A stretch of DNA of 43,603 nucleotides from Piscinibacter sp. (GTDB taxonomy: Bacteria; Pseudomonadota; Gammaproteobacteria; Burkholderiales; Burkholderiaceae_C). Shown in pieces: positions 25,814 to 34,192 of the stretch. Position numbers and translations under genes: made by a program. Every line of letters starts with the position of its first letter. Positions within the stretch are counted from its first letter, which is position 1. Where the stretch lies: NCBI GenBank assembly GCA_019635485.1, contig JAHBZL010000042.1, positions 1 to 43,603 of the forward strand, written 5' to 3'. The notes below the pieces were generated by a model. The model was given only the letters and a program-made list of their open reading frames with translations. It had not been told where the DNA came from and did no database searches.

Positions 25814-27274
25814 TCAGCGTGGCACGACGAAGGTCGACTTCTCGCGCACCTCGGCCTCGGCCGCGTGCTCGCCGGCCAGGCGCTTGATCTCGAAATGGAT
25901 GGGGTGGGCGCCCGAGCCGAGCGCCGCGCCGGCCTCCGGCGGGACTTGCACCGAGACTGCCACCCAGCGCGCCTCGGTCGGCCCGACCGACACCTCGGCG
26001 CCGCTGGCGATCTGCGCGCCGCGGATGCCTTCGACTTCGACGCGGTAGCGCTGCGGCGACTCGGTGGCGTTCATGATCTGCAGGCGGTAGACGTTCTCGA
26101 TTCGGCCGTCCTCGACCAGGCGGGCGAGCGCCCCGCGGTCACGCACGACGTCGACGCGGAACGGGCTGCGCAGCAGCAGGCTGATGCCGAAGGCGATCAC
26201 GATCGCGATCAGGATCGTCGTGTAGATCAGCACCCGCGGGCGCAGCACGCGGCGGAACATCTGCGCGCGGTCCCAGCCGTTGCGGATGCCGTTCTGCGTC
26301 GCGTAGCGGATCAGCCCGCGCGGATAGTTCATCTTGTCCATCACGCCGTCGCAGACGTCGATGCACGCCGCACAGCCGATGCACTCGTACTGCAGCCCCT
26401 TGCGGATGTCGATCCCGGTCGGGCAGACCTGCACGCACAGCGTGCAGTCGATGCAGTCGCCCTTGCCGGCGGCCTTCACCGCGGCATGACCCATCGACTT
26501 CGGCCGCGAGCCGCGCGGCTCGCCGCGCGCCTCGTCGTAGCTGATGATCATCGTGTCCTTGTCGAACATCGCGCTCTGGAAACGCGCGTACGGACACATG
26601 TACTTGCAGACCTGCTCGCGCATGTAGCCGGCGTTGCCGTAGGTCGCGAAGCCGTAGAACAGCACCCAGAACCATTCCCAGGGGCCGAAGCCGAGCGTCG
26701 ACGCCTCGGCGGCGAGGGTCTTGATCGGCGTGAAGTAGCCGACGAAGGTGAAACCGGTCCACAGGCCGATGGCGATCCAGGCCGCCTGCTTGCCGCCTTT
26801 GCGCAGCAGCTTGTGCAGGGTCCAGGGCGCCCGGTCGAGCTTCATGCGCTTCGCGCGGTCGCCCTCGATCTTCTGCTCGACCCACATGAAGATCTCGGTG
26901 TAGACCGTCTGCGGGCAGGCGTAGCCGCACCACAGGCGCCCCGCCACCGCGGTGAACAGGAACAGCCCGTAGGCCGACAGGATCAGCAGCAGCGTCAGGT
27001 AGATGAAGTCCTGCGGGTACAGGACCAGCCCGAAGATGTAGAAGCGTCGCGCGCCGAGGTCGAACAGCACCGCCTGGCGGTCGTTACACTGCAACCACGG
27101 CAGCCCGTAGAAGACGAGCTGGGTGGCCCAGACGAGCGCCCAGCGCCACCCGGCGAACCAGCCGCTGACGGCGCGGGCGTAGATCTTCTGCTGCGACTGG
27201 TACAGCGACACCACCTCGGCGGCGGCGTCGCCGCCGGCCGCCGCGGGGCTGCCCACTGCTGCGGGTTCGCTCAT
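25814..27274 (-). CDS. ccoG: Cytochrome c oxidase accessory protein (RdxA/FixG)
   Basis: This 486-residue membrane ferredoxin helps assemble cbb3 oxidase; in related bacteria CcoG reduces Cu(II) for copper insertion. It has membrane segments near residues 45-60, 88-110, 163-182 and 345-365, with WCGYACPQTV before the third. Two 4Fe-4S motifs follow: Cys274-277-280-284 (CIDCTLCVQVC) and Cys298-301-304-308 (CIGCAACIDVC). The C-terminus is an Ig-like periplasmic domain. It starts 7 bp after the ccoP stop. Confidence 0.95.
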   Translation of the reverse strand: MSEPAAVGSPAAAGGDAAAEVVSLYQSQQKIYARAVSGWFAGWRWALVWATQLVFYGLPWLQCNDRQAVLFDLGARRFYIFGLVLYPQDFIYLTLLLILSAYGLFLFTAVAGRLWCGYACPQTVYTEIFMWVEQKIEGDRAKRMKLDRAPWTLHKLLRKGGKQAAWIAIGLWTGFTFVGYFTPIKTLAAEASTLGFGPWEWFWVLFYGFATYGNAGYMREQVCKYMCPYARFQSAMFDKDTMIISYDEARGEPRGSRPKSMGHAAVKAAGKGDCIDCTLCVQVCPTGIDIRKGLQYECIGCAACIDVCDGVMDKMNYPRGLIRYATQNGIRNGWDRAQMFRRVLRPRVLIYTTILIAIVIAFGISLLLRSPFRVDVVRDRGALARLVEDGRIENVYRLQIMNATESPQRYRVEVEGIRGAQIASGAEVSVGPTEARWVAVSVQVPPEAGAALGSGAHPIHFEIKRLAGEHAAEAEVREKSTFVVPR

Positions 27275-27281
27275 CCGCTGC

Positions 27282-28196
27282 TCAGTTGGTCGCGACGACC
27301 GACTTCTGCGACAGGCTCCAGACGTAGCCGGCCAGGACGTGGATCTGTTCCGGCGTCAGTCGCGAGGCCTGGGCCGGCATCACGTTGGTCTTGCCGTTGT
27401 TGATCATCGCGACGACCGCGTCCTCGCCCCAGCCGTGCAGCCAGATCTTGTCGGTCAGGTTCGGGGCCCCGAGCGCCTGGTTGCCCTTGCCGTCCGGTCC
27501 ATGGCAGGCGGCGCAGGCGCCGAACTTGGACTTGCCGAGCTGCGCGGCGATCGCGTTGTGCGGGCTGCCCGAGAGGCTCAGCACGTAGTTCGCGACGTTG
27601 CGCACGTCGTCGGCGGTGCCGACGGCGGCGGCCATCGGCGGCATCATGCCCTGGCGGCCCTGGGTGATGGTTTCGGTGATCTTCTCCAGCGTGCCGCCAT
27701 GCAGCCAGTCGTTGTCGGTCAGGTTCGGGAAGCCCTTGCTGCCCTTGGCGTCCGAACCGTGGCAGGCCGCGCAGTTGTTGATGAAGAGCCGCTCGCCGAT
27801 CGCCATCGCCTGCGGTTCCTTGGCGAGCTGTTCCGCCGGCATGGGGCTGAACTTGGCGTACACCTCGGCCATCGCCGCCTGCGCCTTGGCCTGCTCGGCC
27901 TCGTACTGGCCGGCGCTGGACCACTTGAGCGTGCCCGCCACGGAGCCCAGCCCAGGGAACAGCGCGAGGTACAGCCCGGCGAAGACGACGGTGATGACGA
28001 ACAGCCCCATCCACCAGCGCGGCAGCGGGTTGTTCAGCTCCTTCAGGTCGCCATCCCAGACGTGGCCCGTCGTGTTGTCGTTGGCCATCACCTTGCGCTT
28101 GGCCGCCACGATCAGCAGCGCCAGGCAGGCCACCAGCCCGATGATCGTCGTCGCGGCGACGAACACCGACCAGCCGCTCGAGAGAAAGTCGCTCAT
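27282..28196 (-). CDS. ccoP: cbb3-type cytochrome oxidase subunit III (diheme cytochrome c)
   Basis: This 304-residue subunit passes electrons from soluble cytochrome to CcoO. Membrane segments lie at about residues 10-32 and 61-83. Two c-type heme sites, both CAACH, are at residues 142-146 and 228-232, each in a cytochrome c domain with a later Met ligand candidate (GMMPPM; NVMPAQ). Its ATG overlaps the ccoQ stop codon (ATGA). Confidence 0.97.
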   Translation of the reverse strand: MSDFLSSGWSVFVAATTIIGLVACLALLIVAAKRKVMANDNTTGHVWDGDLKELNNPLPRWWMGLFVITVVFAGLYLALFPGLGSVAGTLKWSSAGQYEAEQAKAQAAMAEVYAKFSPMPAEQLAKEPQAMAIGERLFINNCAACHGSDAKGSKGFPNLTDNDWLHGGTLEKITETITQGRQGMMPPMAAAVGTADDVRNVANYVLSLSGSPHNAIAAQLGKSKFGACAACHGPDGKGNQALGAPNLTDKIWLHGWGEDAVVAMINNGKTNVMPAQASRLTPEQIHVLAGYVWSLSQKSVVATN

Positions 28197-28384
28197 TGTT
28201 GTTCCCCTTGCCGGGTCCGCCCCGGCTCGCCGACAGGCACGTCGGCTGCTTCGTCAGCGAACGGCAGCCGGGCGGCCTCCTCGAAACTCGCGCGGTTGCC
28301 GCGCGACCAGGCCCAGGCCACGATGCCCAGGAAGGTCAGCAGCGACACGACCGTGACGATGCTGCGCAGATCGTTGATGTCCAT
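28193..28384 (-). CDS. ccoQ: cbb3-type oxidase subunit CcoQ
   Basis: This 63-residue protein has a single transmembrane helix (about residues 9-27, VTVVSLLTFLGIVAWAWSR) and a charged cytoplasmic tail, as in CcoQ, which stabilises the oxidase complex. I start at the ATG at 28384, 13 bp after the ccoO stop and just before the helix. The longer upstream frame overlaps ccoO and is not used. Confidence 0.93.
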   Translation of the reverse strand: MDINDLRSIVTVVSLLTFLGIVAWAWSRGNRASFEEAARLPFADEAADVPVGEPGRTRQGEQQ

Positions 28385-28397
28385 GTCCTGCCCCTCC

Positions 28398-29021
28398 TCA
28401 CTTGCGCGCGGTGCCGAGCACCTGCAGGTAGGCGATGACCGCTTCCATCTCGGTCTTGCCCTTGACTTCGTCACCGGCCTTCGCGATCTCCTCGTCGCTG
28501 TAGGGCACACCGACGGCGCGCAGCGCCTTCATCTTCGGCGCCAGGTCGGCCGGGGCGATCGTGCCCTTCTCGAGCCACGGGTAGGCCGGCATGTTCGACT
28601 CGGGCACCAGGTCGCGCGGGTTGGTCAGGTGGATGCGGTGCCACTCGTCGCTGTACTTGCCGCCGACGCGATGCAGGTCCGGCCCGGTACGCTTGCTGCC
28701 CCACTGGAACGGATGGTCGTAGACGAACTCGCCGGCCGTCGAATACGGACCGTAGCGCAGCGTCTCGGCGCGGAACGGGCGGATCATCTGCGAGTGGCAG
28801 TTGTAGCAGCCCTCGCGGATGTAGATGTCGCGCCCGGCCAGCTGCAGCGCGGTGTAGGGCTTCAGGCCTTCGACCGGCTGCGTGGTCGACTTCTGGAAGT
28901 ACAGCGGGACGATCTCGACGAGACCGCCGACCGCGACCACCAGCAGGATCAGCACGATCATCAGGAAGTTGTTGGTCTCGATCTTCTCGTGCGAGAGACC
29001 GGTGGCTGGTTGTTGTGCCAT
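28398..29021 (-). CDS. ccoO: cbb3-type cytochrome oxidase subunit II (monoheme cytochrome c)
   Basis: This 207-residue subunit is anchored by one N-terminal helix (about residues 19-40) and has one heme c site CYNCH at residues 72-76. [12 protein letters not shown] and [17 protein letters not shown], with an axial Met candidate in SNMPAYP, are classical CcoO segments. It lies 19 bp after ccoN. Confidence 0.97.
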   Translation of the reverse strand: MAQQPATGLSHEKIETNNFLMIVLILLVVAVGGLVEIVPLYFQKSTTQPVEGLKPYTALQLAGRDIYIREGCYNCHSQMIRPFRAETLRYGPYSTAGEFVYDHPFQWGSKRTGPDLHRVGGKYSDEWHRIHLTNPRDLVPESNMPAYPWLEKGTIAPADLAPKMKALRAVGVPYSDEEIAKAGDEVKGKTEMEAVIAYLQVLGTARK

Positions 29022-29040
29022 GTTCGGTGCTCCGTGGGGG

Positions 29041-30489
29041 TCAGGCGTGGGCCGCGACGGCCGGGATCGGCACCGGCTCGTACTTGCCGGTGGTGGCCGT
29101 CTTGATGACGTTCCAGGCCATGATCAGCATGCCGCTCAGGTACAGCGCCCCGCCGGCCAGGCGGATCACGTAGAACGGGAAGGTGGCCTTCACGCTCTCG
29201 ACGAAGCTGTAGACCAGCGTGCCGTCCGGATTGATCGCGCGCCACATCAGGCCCTGCATCACGCCGGCGATCCACATCGCGGCGATGTACAGGACGATGC
29301 CGATGGTCGAGATCCAGAAGTGCAGCTCGATCGCGCGGGTGCTGTACATCTGCTTGCGGCCGAACATGCGCGGGATCAGGTAGTACAGCGTACCCATCGA
29401 CACCAGGCCCACCCAGCCGAGCGCGCCGCTGTGCACGTGACCGACCGTCCAGTCCGTGTAGTGCGACAGCGCGTTGACCGTCTTGATCGACATCATCGGA
29501 CCCTCGAAGGTCGACATGCCGTAGAAGGACAGCGAGACGATCAGGAACTTCAGGATCGGGTCGTCGCGCAGTTTGTGCCAGGCGCCCGACAGGGTCATGA
29601 TGCCGTTGATCATGCCGCCCCAGGACGGCGCGAGCAGCACCAGCGAGAACAGCATGCCGACGCTCTGCGTCCAGTCGGGCAGCGCCGTGTAATGCAGGTG
29701 GTGCGGACCGGCCCACATGTAGGTGAAGATCAGCGCCCAGAAGTGCACGATCGACAGCCGGTAGCTGTAGACGGGGCGCTCGGCCTGCTTCGGGATGAAG
29801 TAGTACATCATCCCGAGGAAGCCCGCGGTCAGGAAGAAGCCGACCGCGTTGTGGCCGTACCACCATTGCACCATCGCGTCCTGCACGCCGGCGTACGCGG
29901 AGTAGCTCTTGGTCAGGCTGACCGGGATCGCCGCGCTGTTGACGATGTGCAGCAGCGCGACCGTCAGGATGAAGGCGCCGAAGAACCAGTTCGCCACGTA
30001 GATGTGGCGCACCTTGCGCACGCCGACCGTGCCGAAGAAGACGATCGCGTAGGCCACCCACACGACGGCGATCAGGATGTCGATCGGCCACTCGAGCTCG
30101 GCGTATTCCTTCGCCTGCGTGAAGCCCAGCGGCAGCGAGATGGCTGCCAGCACGATCACCAGTTGCCAGCCCCAGAACGTGAACCACGCGAGCGGCCCGC
30201 CGAACAGGCGGACCTGCGAGGTGCGCTGCACGACGTAGTAGCTGCTGGCGAACAGCGCGCACCCGCCGAACGCGAAGATCACCGCGTTGGTGTGCAGCGG
30301 GCGCAGTCGCCCGTAGCTCAGGAACGGGATCCCGAGGTTCAGTTCGGGCCACGCCAGCTGGGCGGCGATGATCACGCCGACCAGCATGCCCACCACGCCC
30401 CACAACACCGCGGCGAGCGCAAACGCGCGCACCACGGCGTCGTCGTAAACAGGCGCGCGTGCGCCTGCCTTCAACGCGCTATCGGCCAT
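29041..30489 (-). CDS. ccoN: cbb3-type cytochrome oxidase catalytic subunit I
   Basis: This 482-residue, roughly 12-helix subunit reduces oxygen at a heme b3-CuB centre and pumps protons; the high oxygen affinity of cbb3 enzymes suits microaerobic life. Family segments include [40 protein letters not shown] and [12 protein letters not shown], which carry heme and copper ligands, and [14 protein letters not shown] lies 9 bp before the ATG. An FNR promoter precedes it, inside the end of ccoS. Confidence 0.98.
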   Translation of the reverse strand: MADSALKAGARAPVYDDAVVRAFALAAVLWGVVGMLVGVIIAAQLAWPELNLGIPFLSYGRLRPLHTNAVIFAFGGCALFASSYYVVQRTSQVRLFGGPLAWFTFWGWQLVIVLAAISLPLGFTQAKEYAELEWPIDILIAVVWVAYAIVFFGTVGVRKVRHIYVANWFFGAFILTVALLHIVNSAAIPVSLTKSYSAYAGVQDAMVQWWYGHNAVGFFLTAGFLGMMYYFIPKQAERPVYSYRLSIVHFWALIFTYMWAGPHHLHYTALPDWTQSVGMLFSLVLLAPSWGGMINGIMTLSGAWHKLRDDPILKFLIVSLSFYGMSTFEGPMMSIKTVNALSHYTDWTVGHVHSGALGWVGLVSMGTLYYLIPRMFGRKQMYSTRAIELHFWISTIGIVLYIAAMWIAGVMQGLMWRAINPDGTLVYSFVESVKATFPFYVIRLAGGALYLSGMLIMAWNVIKTATTGKYEPVPIPAVAAHA

Positions 30490-30530
30490 TGGTTGCTCCT
30501 TTTCTCATGCCTTCTATGACGACTGGAGAC

Positions 30531-30572
30531 ATTGTTTTCGACAGGGTCAATGACCCCCTTGATCGCGGTCAA
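30531..30572 (-). promoter_or_regulatory. FNR-dependent promoter of ccoNOQP
   Basis: TTGAC-CGCG-ATCAA on the minus strand (30572-30559) matches the FNR box at 9 of 10 positions. Its centre at 30565.5 is 41.5 bp from a start predicted near 30524, with AACAAT (30536-30531) as the -10. The site lies within the last codons of ccoS. The resulting leader is about 35 nt with a good ribosome site. Confidence 0.75.
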
Positions 30573-30738
30573 CGTTTTCCGGTCGGGCCGCTCCGTCGGC
30601 ATCGGGTGCGTCGAGAATGCGTTCGCCCTCGCGCTCGAGATCGTCGAACTGGCCCGAGTTCACGGCCCACGCGAACACGCCGATGATCAGGAACACGAGC
30701 ACCACGGACAGCGGGATCAGCAGGTACAGGATGTCCAT
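30547..30738 (-). CDS. ccoS: cbb3 oxidase maturation protein CcoS
   Basis: This 63-residue protein has one N-terminal transmembrane helix (about residues 4-26) followed by SGQFDDLEREGERIL, the conserved CcoS segment (G.FDDL...G..IL). CcoS is needed for cofactor insertion into CcoN. It lies 3 bp after the ccoI stop. Its last codons contain the FNR box of ccoN. Confidence 0.94.
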   Translation of the reverse strand: MDILYLLIPLSVVLVFLIIGVFAWAVNSGQFDDLEREGERILDAPDADGAARPENVDRDQGGH

Positions 30739-30741
30739 GGG

Positions 30742-33003
30742 TCATGCCCCATCGGGTATGCGAGCCAAGCGCAGCGCATTGAGCACGACGAACAGCGAAC
30801 TGCCGGCCATGCCCAGCCCCGCCGCCCAGGGCGGCAGCCACCCGGCCAGCGCGAGCGGCACGCAGGACGCGTTGTAGACCGCGGCCCAGGCGAGGTTCTG
30901 GCGGATCACGCGCAGCGTGCGCCGGGCATGCGAACGGGCTTCGGCCACGACGCCGAGCCGCTGGCCGAGCACGATCAGGTCGGCCTGCGCGCGCGACACC
31001 GCGGCGCCATGCGCGAACGCGAACGACACGTCCGCGCGGGCCAGCACGGGTGCGTCGTTGATGCCGTCGCCGACCATCGCGACACGGGCGCCGTCCCGCT
31101 GCGCCTGCGCCAGCGTGGCGAGCTTGTCGGCCGGACTGGCGCCGCCGTGCGCCGCGTCGATGCCGAGCCGCTGCGCGAGTGCCTGCGCGCGAGCCGGTGC
31201 GTCGCCGGACAGCAGCACGACCCGCAGGCCCTCGCGCTGAAGACACTGGACGGTTGCCGGGGCATCGGTGCGCAGCGTCTCGCGCAGTTCGAACACCGCG
31301 CGGGCATGACCGTCGCATCCGAACCAGACCTCCTGCCCCGGTGCCGCTCCGCCGCTGCGAGAGTCGTTCACCCAGTCTCTCCGCCCGAGGCGCCAGCAGC
31401 GCCCGGCGTGGTCGCGCGCCTGGAGGCCGGCGCCCGGCACCTCCGTGATCGCCGACCATTCGTGCGCACCGTCGAGCACGCCCGCCGCCGCGGCGACGGC
31501 GCGTGCCGCGGGATGGGTGGACAACGCGGCCAGCGTGCCGGCGCGCGCCAGCCACTCGCCCTCCGTGCCGGCAGGGTCGAGCAGGTGCGTTGCGGCCAGC
31601 TCCAGCCGGTCCTCGGTCAGCGTGCCGGTCTTGTCGAGCATCACGGTGTCGATCGAGGCCAGCGCCTCCAGGGCCTCCAGGCGCTGCAGCAGCAGTCCAC
31701 GCCGCGCCAGTGCGCCGGCGGCCGAGAGCAGCGCCGACGGCGCGGCCAGCGACAGCGCGCAGGGACAGGTGACGATCAGCACCGAGACCATCACCCACAG
31801 CGCACGGCCGGGTTCGATCAGCGACCACGCGCCGGCGGCCACGAGCGCCAGCAGCAGCACGGCCCAGAGGAACGGCCCGGCAATGCGCTCGGCCTGCTGC
31901 ACGACGCGCGGCCGCTGCGTCAAGGCGCTGCGCATCAGCCGCACGATCCCGGCCTGCCGCGTATCCTCGCCGACGCGCAGCACGCGCATCAGCAGCGGCC
32001 CCTGCAGGTTCGTGCTGCCCGCCACGAGTTCTTCGCCCGGCCGCTTCGGGCGCGGCGTGGATTCGCCGGTCAGCAGCGCCTCGTCGACCAGCGCCGGTCC
32101 GTCGAGCAGTTCGCCGTCGGCCGGGATCGCCTGGCCGGCGAGTACGCGCACGCGGTCGCCGGGCTGCAGGCGCAGCAGCGCCACGCGCTCGGGCTGGTCG
32201 TCGTCGCGCAGGCGCAGCACGCTGTCGGGCAGTCCGGCCGCGCCCCGCTCCAGCGCGTCCGCCACGCGATGCCGCGCACGCAGCTCGAGCCAGCGCCCGC
32301 CGAGCAGGAAGAAGACGAACATCGTCAGCGAGTCGAAGTAGACCTCGTGCCCGAAAGGCCCCCCCGGATCGAACGCGGCGCCGGTGCTGGCGACGAAGGT
32401 GACCGCGATGCCCAGCGCGACCGGCACGTCCATGCCGAGGCGGCGCTGGCGCAGCGCCCGCCAGGCCCCGCCGAAGAACGGGCCGGCCGAGAACAACATG
32501 ACCGGCAGGCTGAGCAGCCAGCTGGCCCACTGCAGCAGGCGCTGGGCCTCCGCCGAGATGTCGCCCGGCGCCGCGACGTACGCGGGCGTGGCGTACATCA
32601 TCACCTGCATCATGCACAGGCCGGCCACGGCCAGGCGCCACAGCGCGCGGCGCTGTTCGGTCCGGCGCTGCTCGCGCGCCCCGGCGGCGGCGTCCGGCAC
32701 CGCGCCGTAGCCGGCGGCCTGGATCGCACCGACCAAGGCAGAAGCTCGCGTGCGCGCGGGGTCCCAGCGCACCTGGGCAAGTTCAGCGGCGGCCTGGACC
32801 CGGGCCTCGAGCACCCCATCCACGCGGGACAGGGCTGCCTCGATCAGGCCGGCGCAGGCCCCGCAGTGCAGGCCCGAGAGGCGGAACTGCGAGGTCGCCT
32901 CGCGCGCACCGTCGCTGCCCTGGCGCCAGGTGGTGAAGCGCGCCTGCTCGAGCGGGTCGTCGAGCACGTGCAGCGCCGGAGCGGGAAGCGAGGCCGTCGT
33001 CAC
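30742..33003 (-). CDS. ccoI: Copper P1B-type ATPase for cbb3 oxidase assembly
   Basis: This 753-residue pump delivers copper out of the cytoplasm for CcoN. An HMA domain begins with GLHCGAC (Cys47, Cys50). Eight membrane segments are expected; the sixth carries CPC at 413-415 (VTCPCALSLAAPS). DKTGTLT, GDGINDAPVL and a late STHPAARAV are the catalytic loops, with STHP replacing the usual SEHP. The start is GTG at 33003, with no Shine-Dalgarno. It is functionally distinct from copA at 1325: it has an HMA domain and lies with ccoS. The upstream FNR-like site and TAGATT would place the transcript start at the GTG itself. Confidence 0.93.
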   Translation of the reverse strand: MTTASLPAPALHVLDDPLEQARFTTWRQGSDGAREATSQFRLSGLHCGACAGLIEAALSRVDGVLEARVQAAAELAQVRWDPARTRASALVGAIQAAGYGAVPDAAAGAREQRRTEQRRALWRLAVAGLCMMQVMMYATPAYVAAPGDISAEAQRLLQWASWLLSLPVMLFSAGPFFGGAWRALRQRRLGMDVPVALGIAVTFVASTGAAFDPGGPFGHEVYFDSLTMFVFFLLGGRWLELRARHRVADALERGAAGLPDSVLRLRDDDQPERVALLRLQPGDRVRVLAGQAIPADGELLDGPALVDEALLTGESTPRPKRPGEELVAGSTNLQGPLLMRVLRVGEDTRQAGIVRLMRSALTQRPRVVQQAERIAGPFLWAVLLLALVAAGAWSLIEPGRALWVMVSVLIVTCPCALSLAAPSALLSAAGALARRGLLLQRLEALEALASIDTVMLDKTGTLTEDRLELAATHLLDPAGTEGEWLARAGTLAALSTHPAARAVAAAAGVLDGAHEWSAITEVPGAGLQARDHAGRCWRLGRRDWVNDSRSGGAAPGQEVWFGCDGHARAVFELRETLRTDAPATVQCLQREGLRVVLLSGDAPARAQALAQRLGIDAAHGGASPADKLATLAQAQRDGARVAMVGDGINDAPVLARADVSFAFAHGAAVSRAQADLIVLGQRLGVVAEARSHARRTLRVIRQNLAWAAVYNASCVPLALAGWLPPWAAGLGMAGSSLFVVLNALRLARIPDGA

Positions 33004-33009
33004 CGCGAT

Positions 33010-33051
33010 AATCTAGGCTTGCTCCCGAATTCTGGACATGACATTGATCAA
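33010..33051 (-). promoter_or_regulatory. Weak FNR-like site and -10 upstream of ccoI
   Basis: TTGAT-CAAT-GTCAT on the minus strand (33051-33038) matches the FNR box at 8 of 10 positions. Its centre is 41.5 bp from 33003, the first base of the ccoI GTG. TAGATT (33015-33010) occupies the -10 position. The site overlaps the first codons of the divergent DUF192 gene. Confidence 0.5.
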
Positions 33052-33490
33052 GTCAAGCTGGGCGCTCGCCTTGGGCCTGCTGCTGTCGTTCCCCGCATTG
33101 GCGCAGGACGGGCCGCAGCAACGCCTGCCGGCGATCCGCCTGACCGCCGGCTTCCACCTGATCCAGGCCGAGGTGGCCCAGACGCCGGAACAGCGTCAGA
33201 TCGGCCTGATGAACCGGCCGTCCCTGCCGGCCAACGGCGGCATGCTGTTCGCGTTCGAGGCGCCGGCCCAGCAGTGCTTCTGGATGAAGAACACGCTCCT
33301 GCCGCTGTCGATCGCCTTCCTGGCCGACGACGGCACGATCGTCAACATCGAGGACATGCAGCCGCAGTCGCTGGCCTCGCACTGCTCGGTGAAGCCGGTG
33401 CGCTACGCGCTCGAGATGAGCCAGGGCTGGTTCGCCAAGCGCGGCCTGAAGCCGGGCACGAAGCTCGCCGGCGCGCCGTTCGGCGGCTGA
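33038..33490 (+). CDS. DUF192-family exported protein
   Basis: This 150-residue protein has a Sec signal (residues 1-22, ending ALAQ) and then the DUF192 domain: AQTPEQRQIGLMNRPSLPANGGMLFAF, FWMKNTLLPLSIAFL and VRYALEMSQGWFAKRGLKPG. The family is widespread and its function is unknown. Divergent from ccoI with 34 bp between, so their promoters overlap. The ribosome site is weak. Confidence 0.9.
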   Translation: MTLIKSSWALALGLLLSFPALAQDGPQQRLPAIRLTAGFHLIQAEVAQTPEQRQIGLMNRPSLPANGGMLFAFEAPAQQCFWMKNTLLPLSIAFLADDGTIVNIEDMQPQSLASHCSVKPVRYALEMSQGWFAKRGLKPGTKLAGAPFGG

Positions 33491-33495
33491 GAGAC

Positions 33496-33529
33496 GCGTC
33501 GCGGGCCGGTGCGGTGCCGGCCCGGACGC
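33496..33529. terminator. Candidate bidirectional terminator between the DUF192 gene and sodB
   Basis: GCGTC and CGGGCCGG (33496-33509, one bulged G) pair with CCGGCCCG and GACGC (33517-33529) around a TGCGGTG loop. The long GC stem lies between convergent genes, but no T run follows. Confidence 0.5.
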
Positions 33530-33544
33530 GCATGGGAACGCCCG

Positions 33545-34126
33545 TCAGGCGAAGTTCTTTTCCGCGAACGACCAGTTGACCAGCGAGGTCAGGAAGGTCT
33601 CGACGAACTTCGGGCGCAGGTTGCGGTAGTCGATGTAGTAGGCGTGCTCCCACACGTCGATCGTCAACAGCGCCTTGTCGCCGGTGGTCAGCGGCGTGCC
33701 GGCCGCGCCCATGTTGACGATGTCGACCGTGCCGTCGGCCTTCTTGACGAGCCAGGTCCAGCCCGAGCCGAAGTTGCCGACCGCGCTCTTCTGGAACGCC
33801 TCCTTGAAGGCCGCGTAGCTGCCCCACTTGGCATTGATCGCGGCCGCCAGTGCGCCCTGGGGCTCGCCGCCGCCGGCGGGCTTCATGCAGTTCCAGAAGA
33901 AGGTGTGGTTCCAGATCTGCGCGGCGTTGTTGTAGATGCCGCCCGAGGACTTCTTGACGATGTCCTCCAGGCCCAGGCTCTCGAACTCGGTGCCCTTCTG
34001 CAGGTTGTTCAGGTTGACCACGTAGGCGTTGTGGTGCTTGCCGTGGTGGAACTCGAGCGTTTCCTTGCTCAGGTGCGGAGCGAGCGCATCGAGCGCGTAC
34101 GGCAGCGGGGGGAGCGTGTGTTCCAT
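33545..34126 (-). CDS. sodB: Iron superoxide dismutase
   Basis: This 193-residue cytoplasmic enzyme dismutates superoxide. The metal ligands line up with E. coli SodB: His27 in EFHHGKHH, His74 in IWNHTFFW, Asp157 and His161 in DVWEHAYY. Gln70 (NNAAQIWNH) is the iron-type second-sphere residue. Length and start agree with the family, and AAGAGGA precedes the ATG. It follows xseA after 66 bp. Confidence 0.97.
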   Translation of the reverse strand: MEHTLPPLPYALDALAPHLSKETLEFHHGKHHNAYVVNLNNLQKGTEFESLGLEDIVKKSSGGIYNNAAQIWNHTFFWNCMKPAGGGEPQGALAAAINAKWGSYAAFKEAFQKSAVGNFGSGWTWLVKKADGTVDIVNMGAAGTPLTTGDKALLTIDVWEHAYYIDYRNLRPKFVETFLTSLVNWSFAEKNFA

Positions 34127-34192
34127 GCGGTTCCTCTTGTGGGTTGGGCTTGACCGGACGATTGTAGGCAGCGCGCCATGGCCCTGCCGGCG

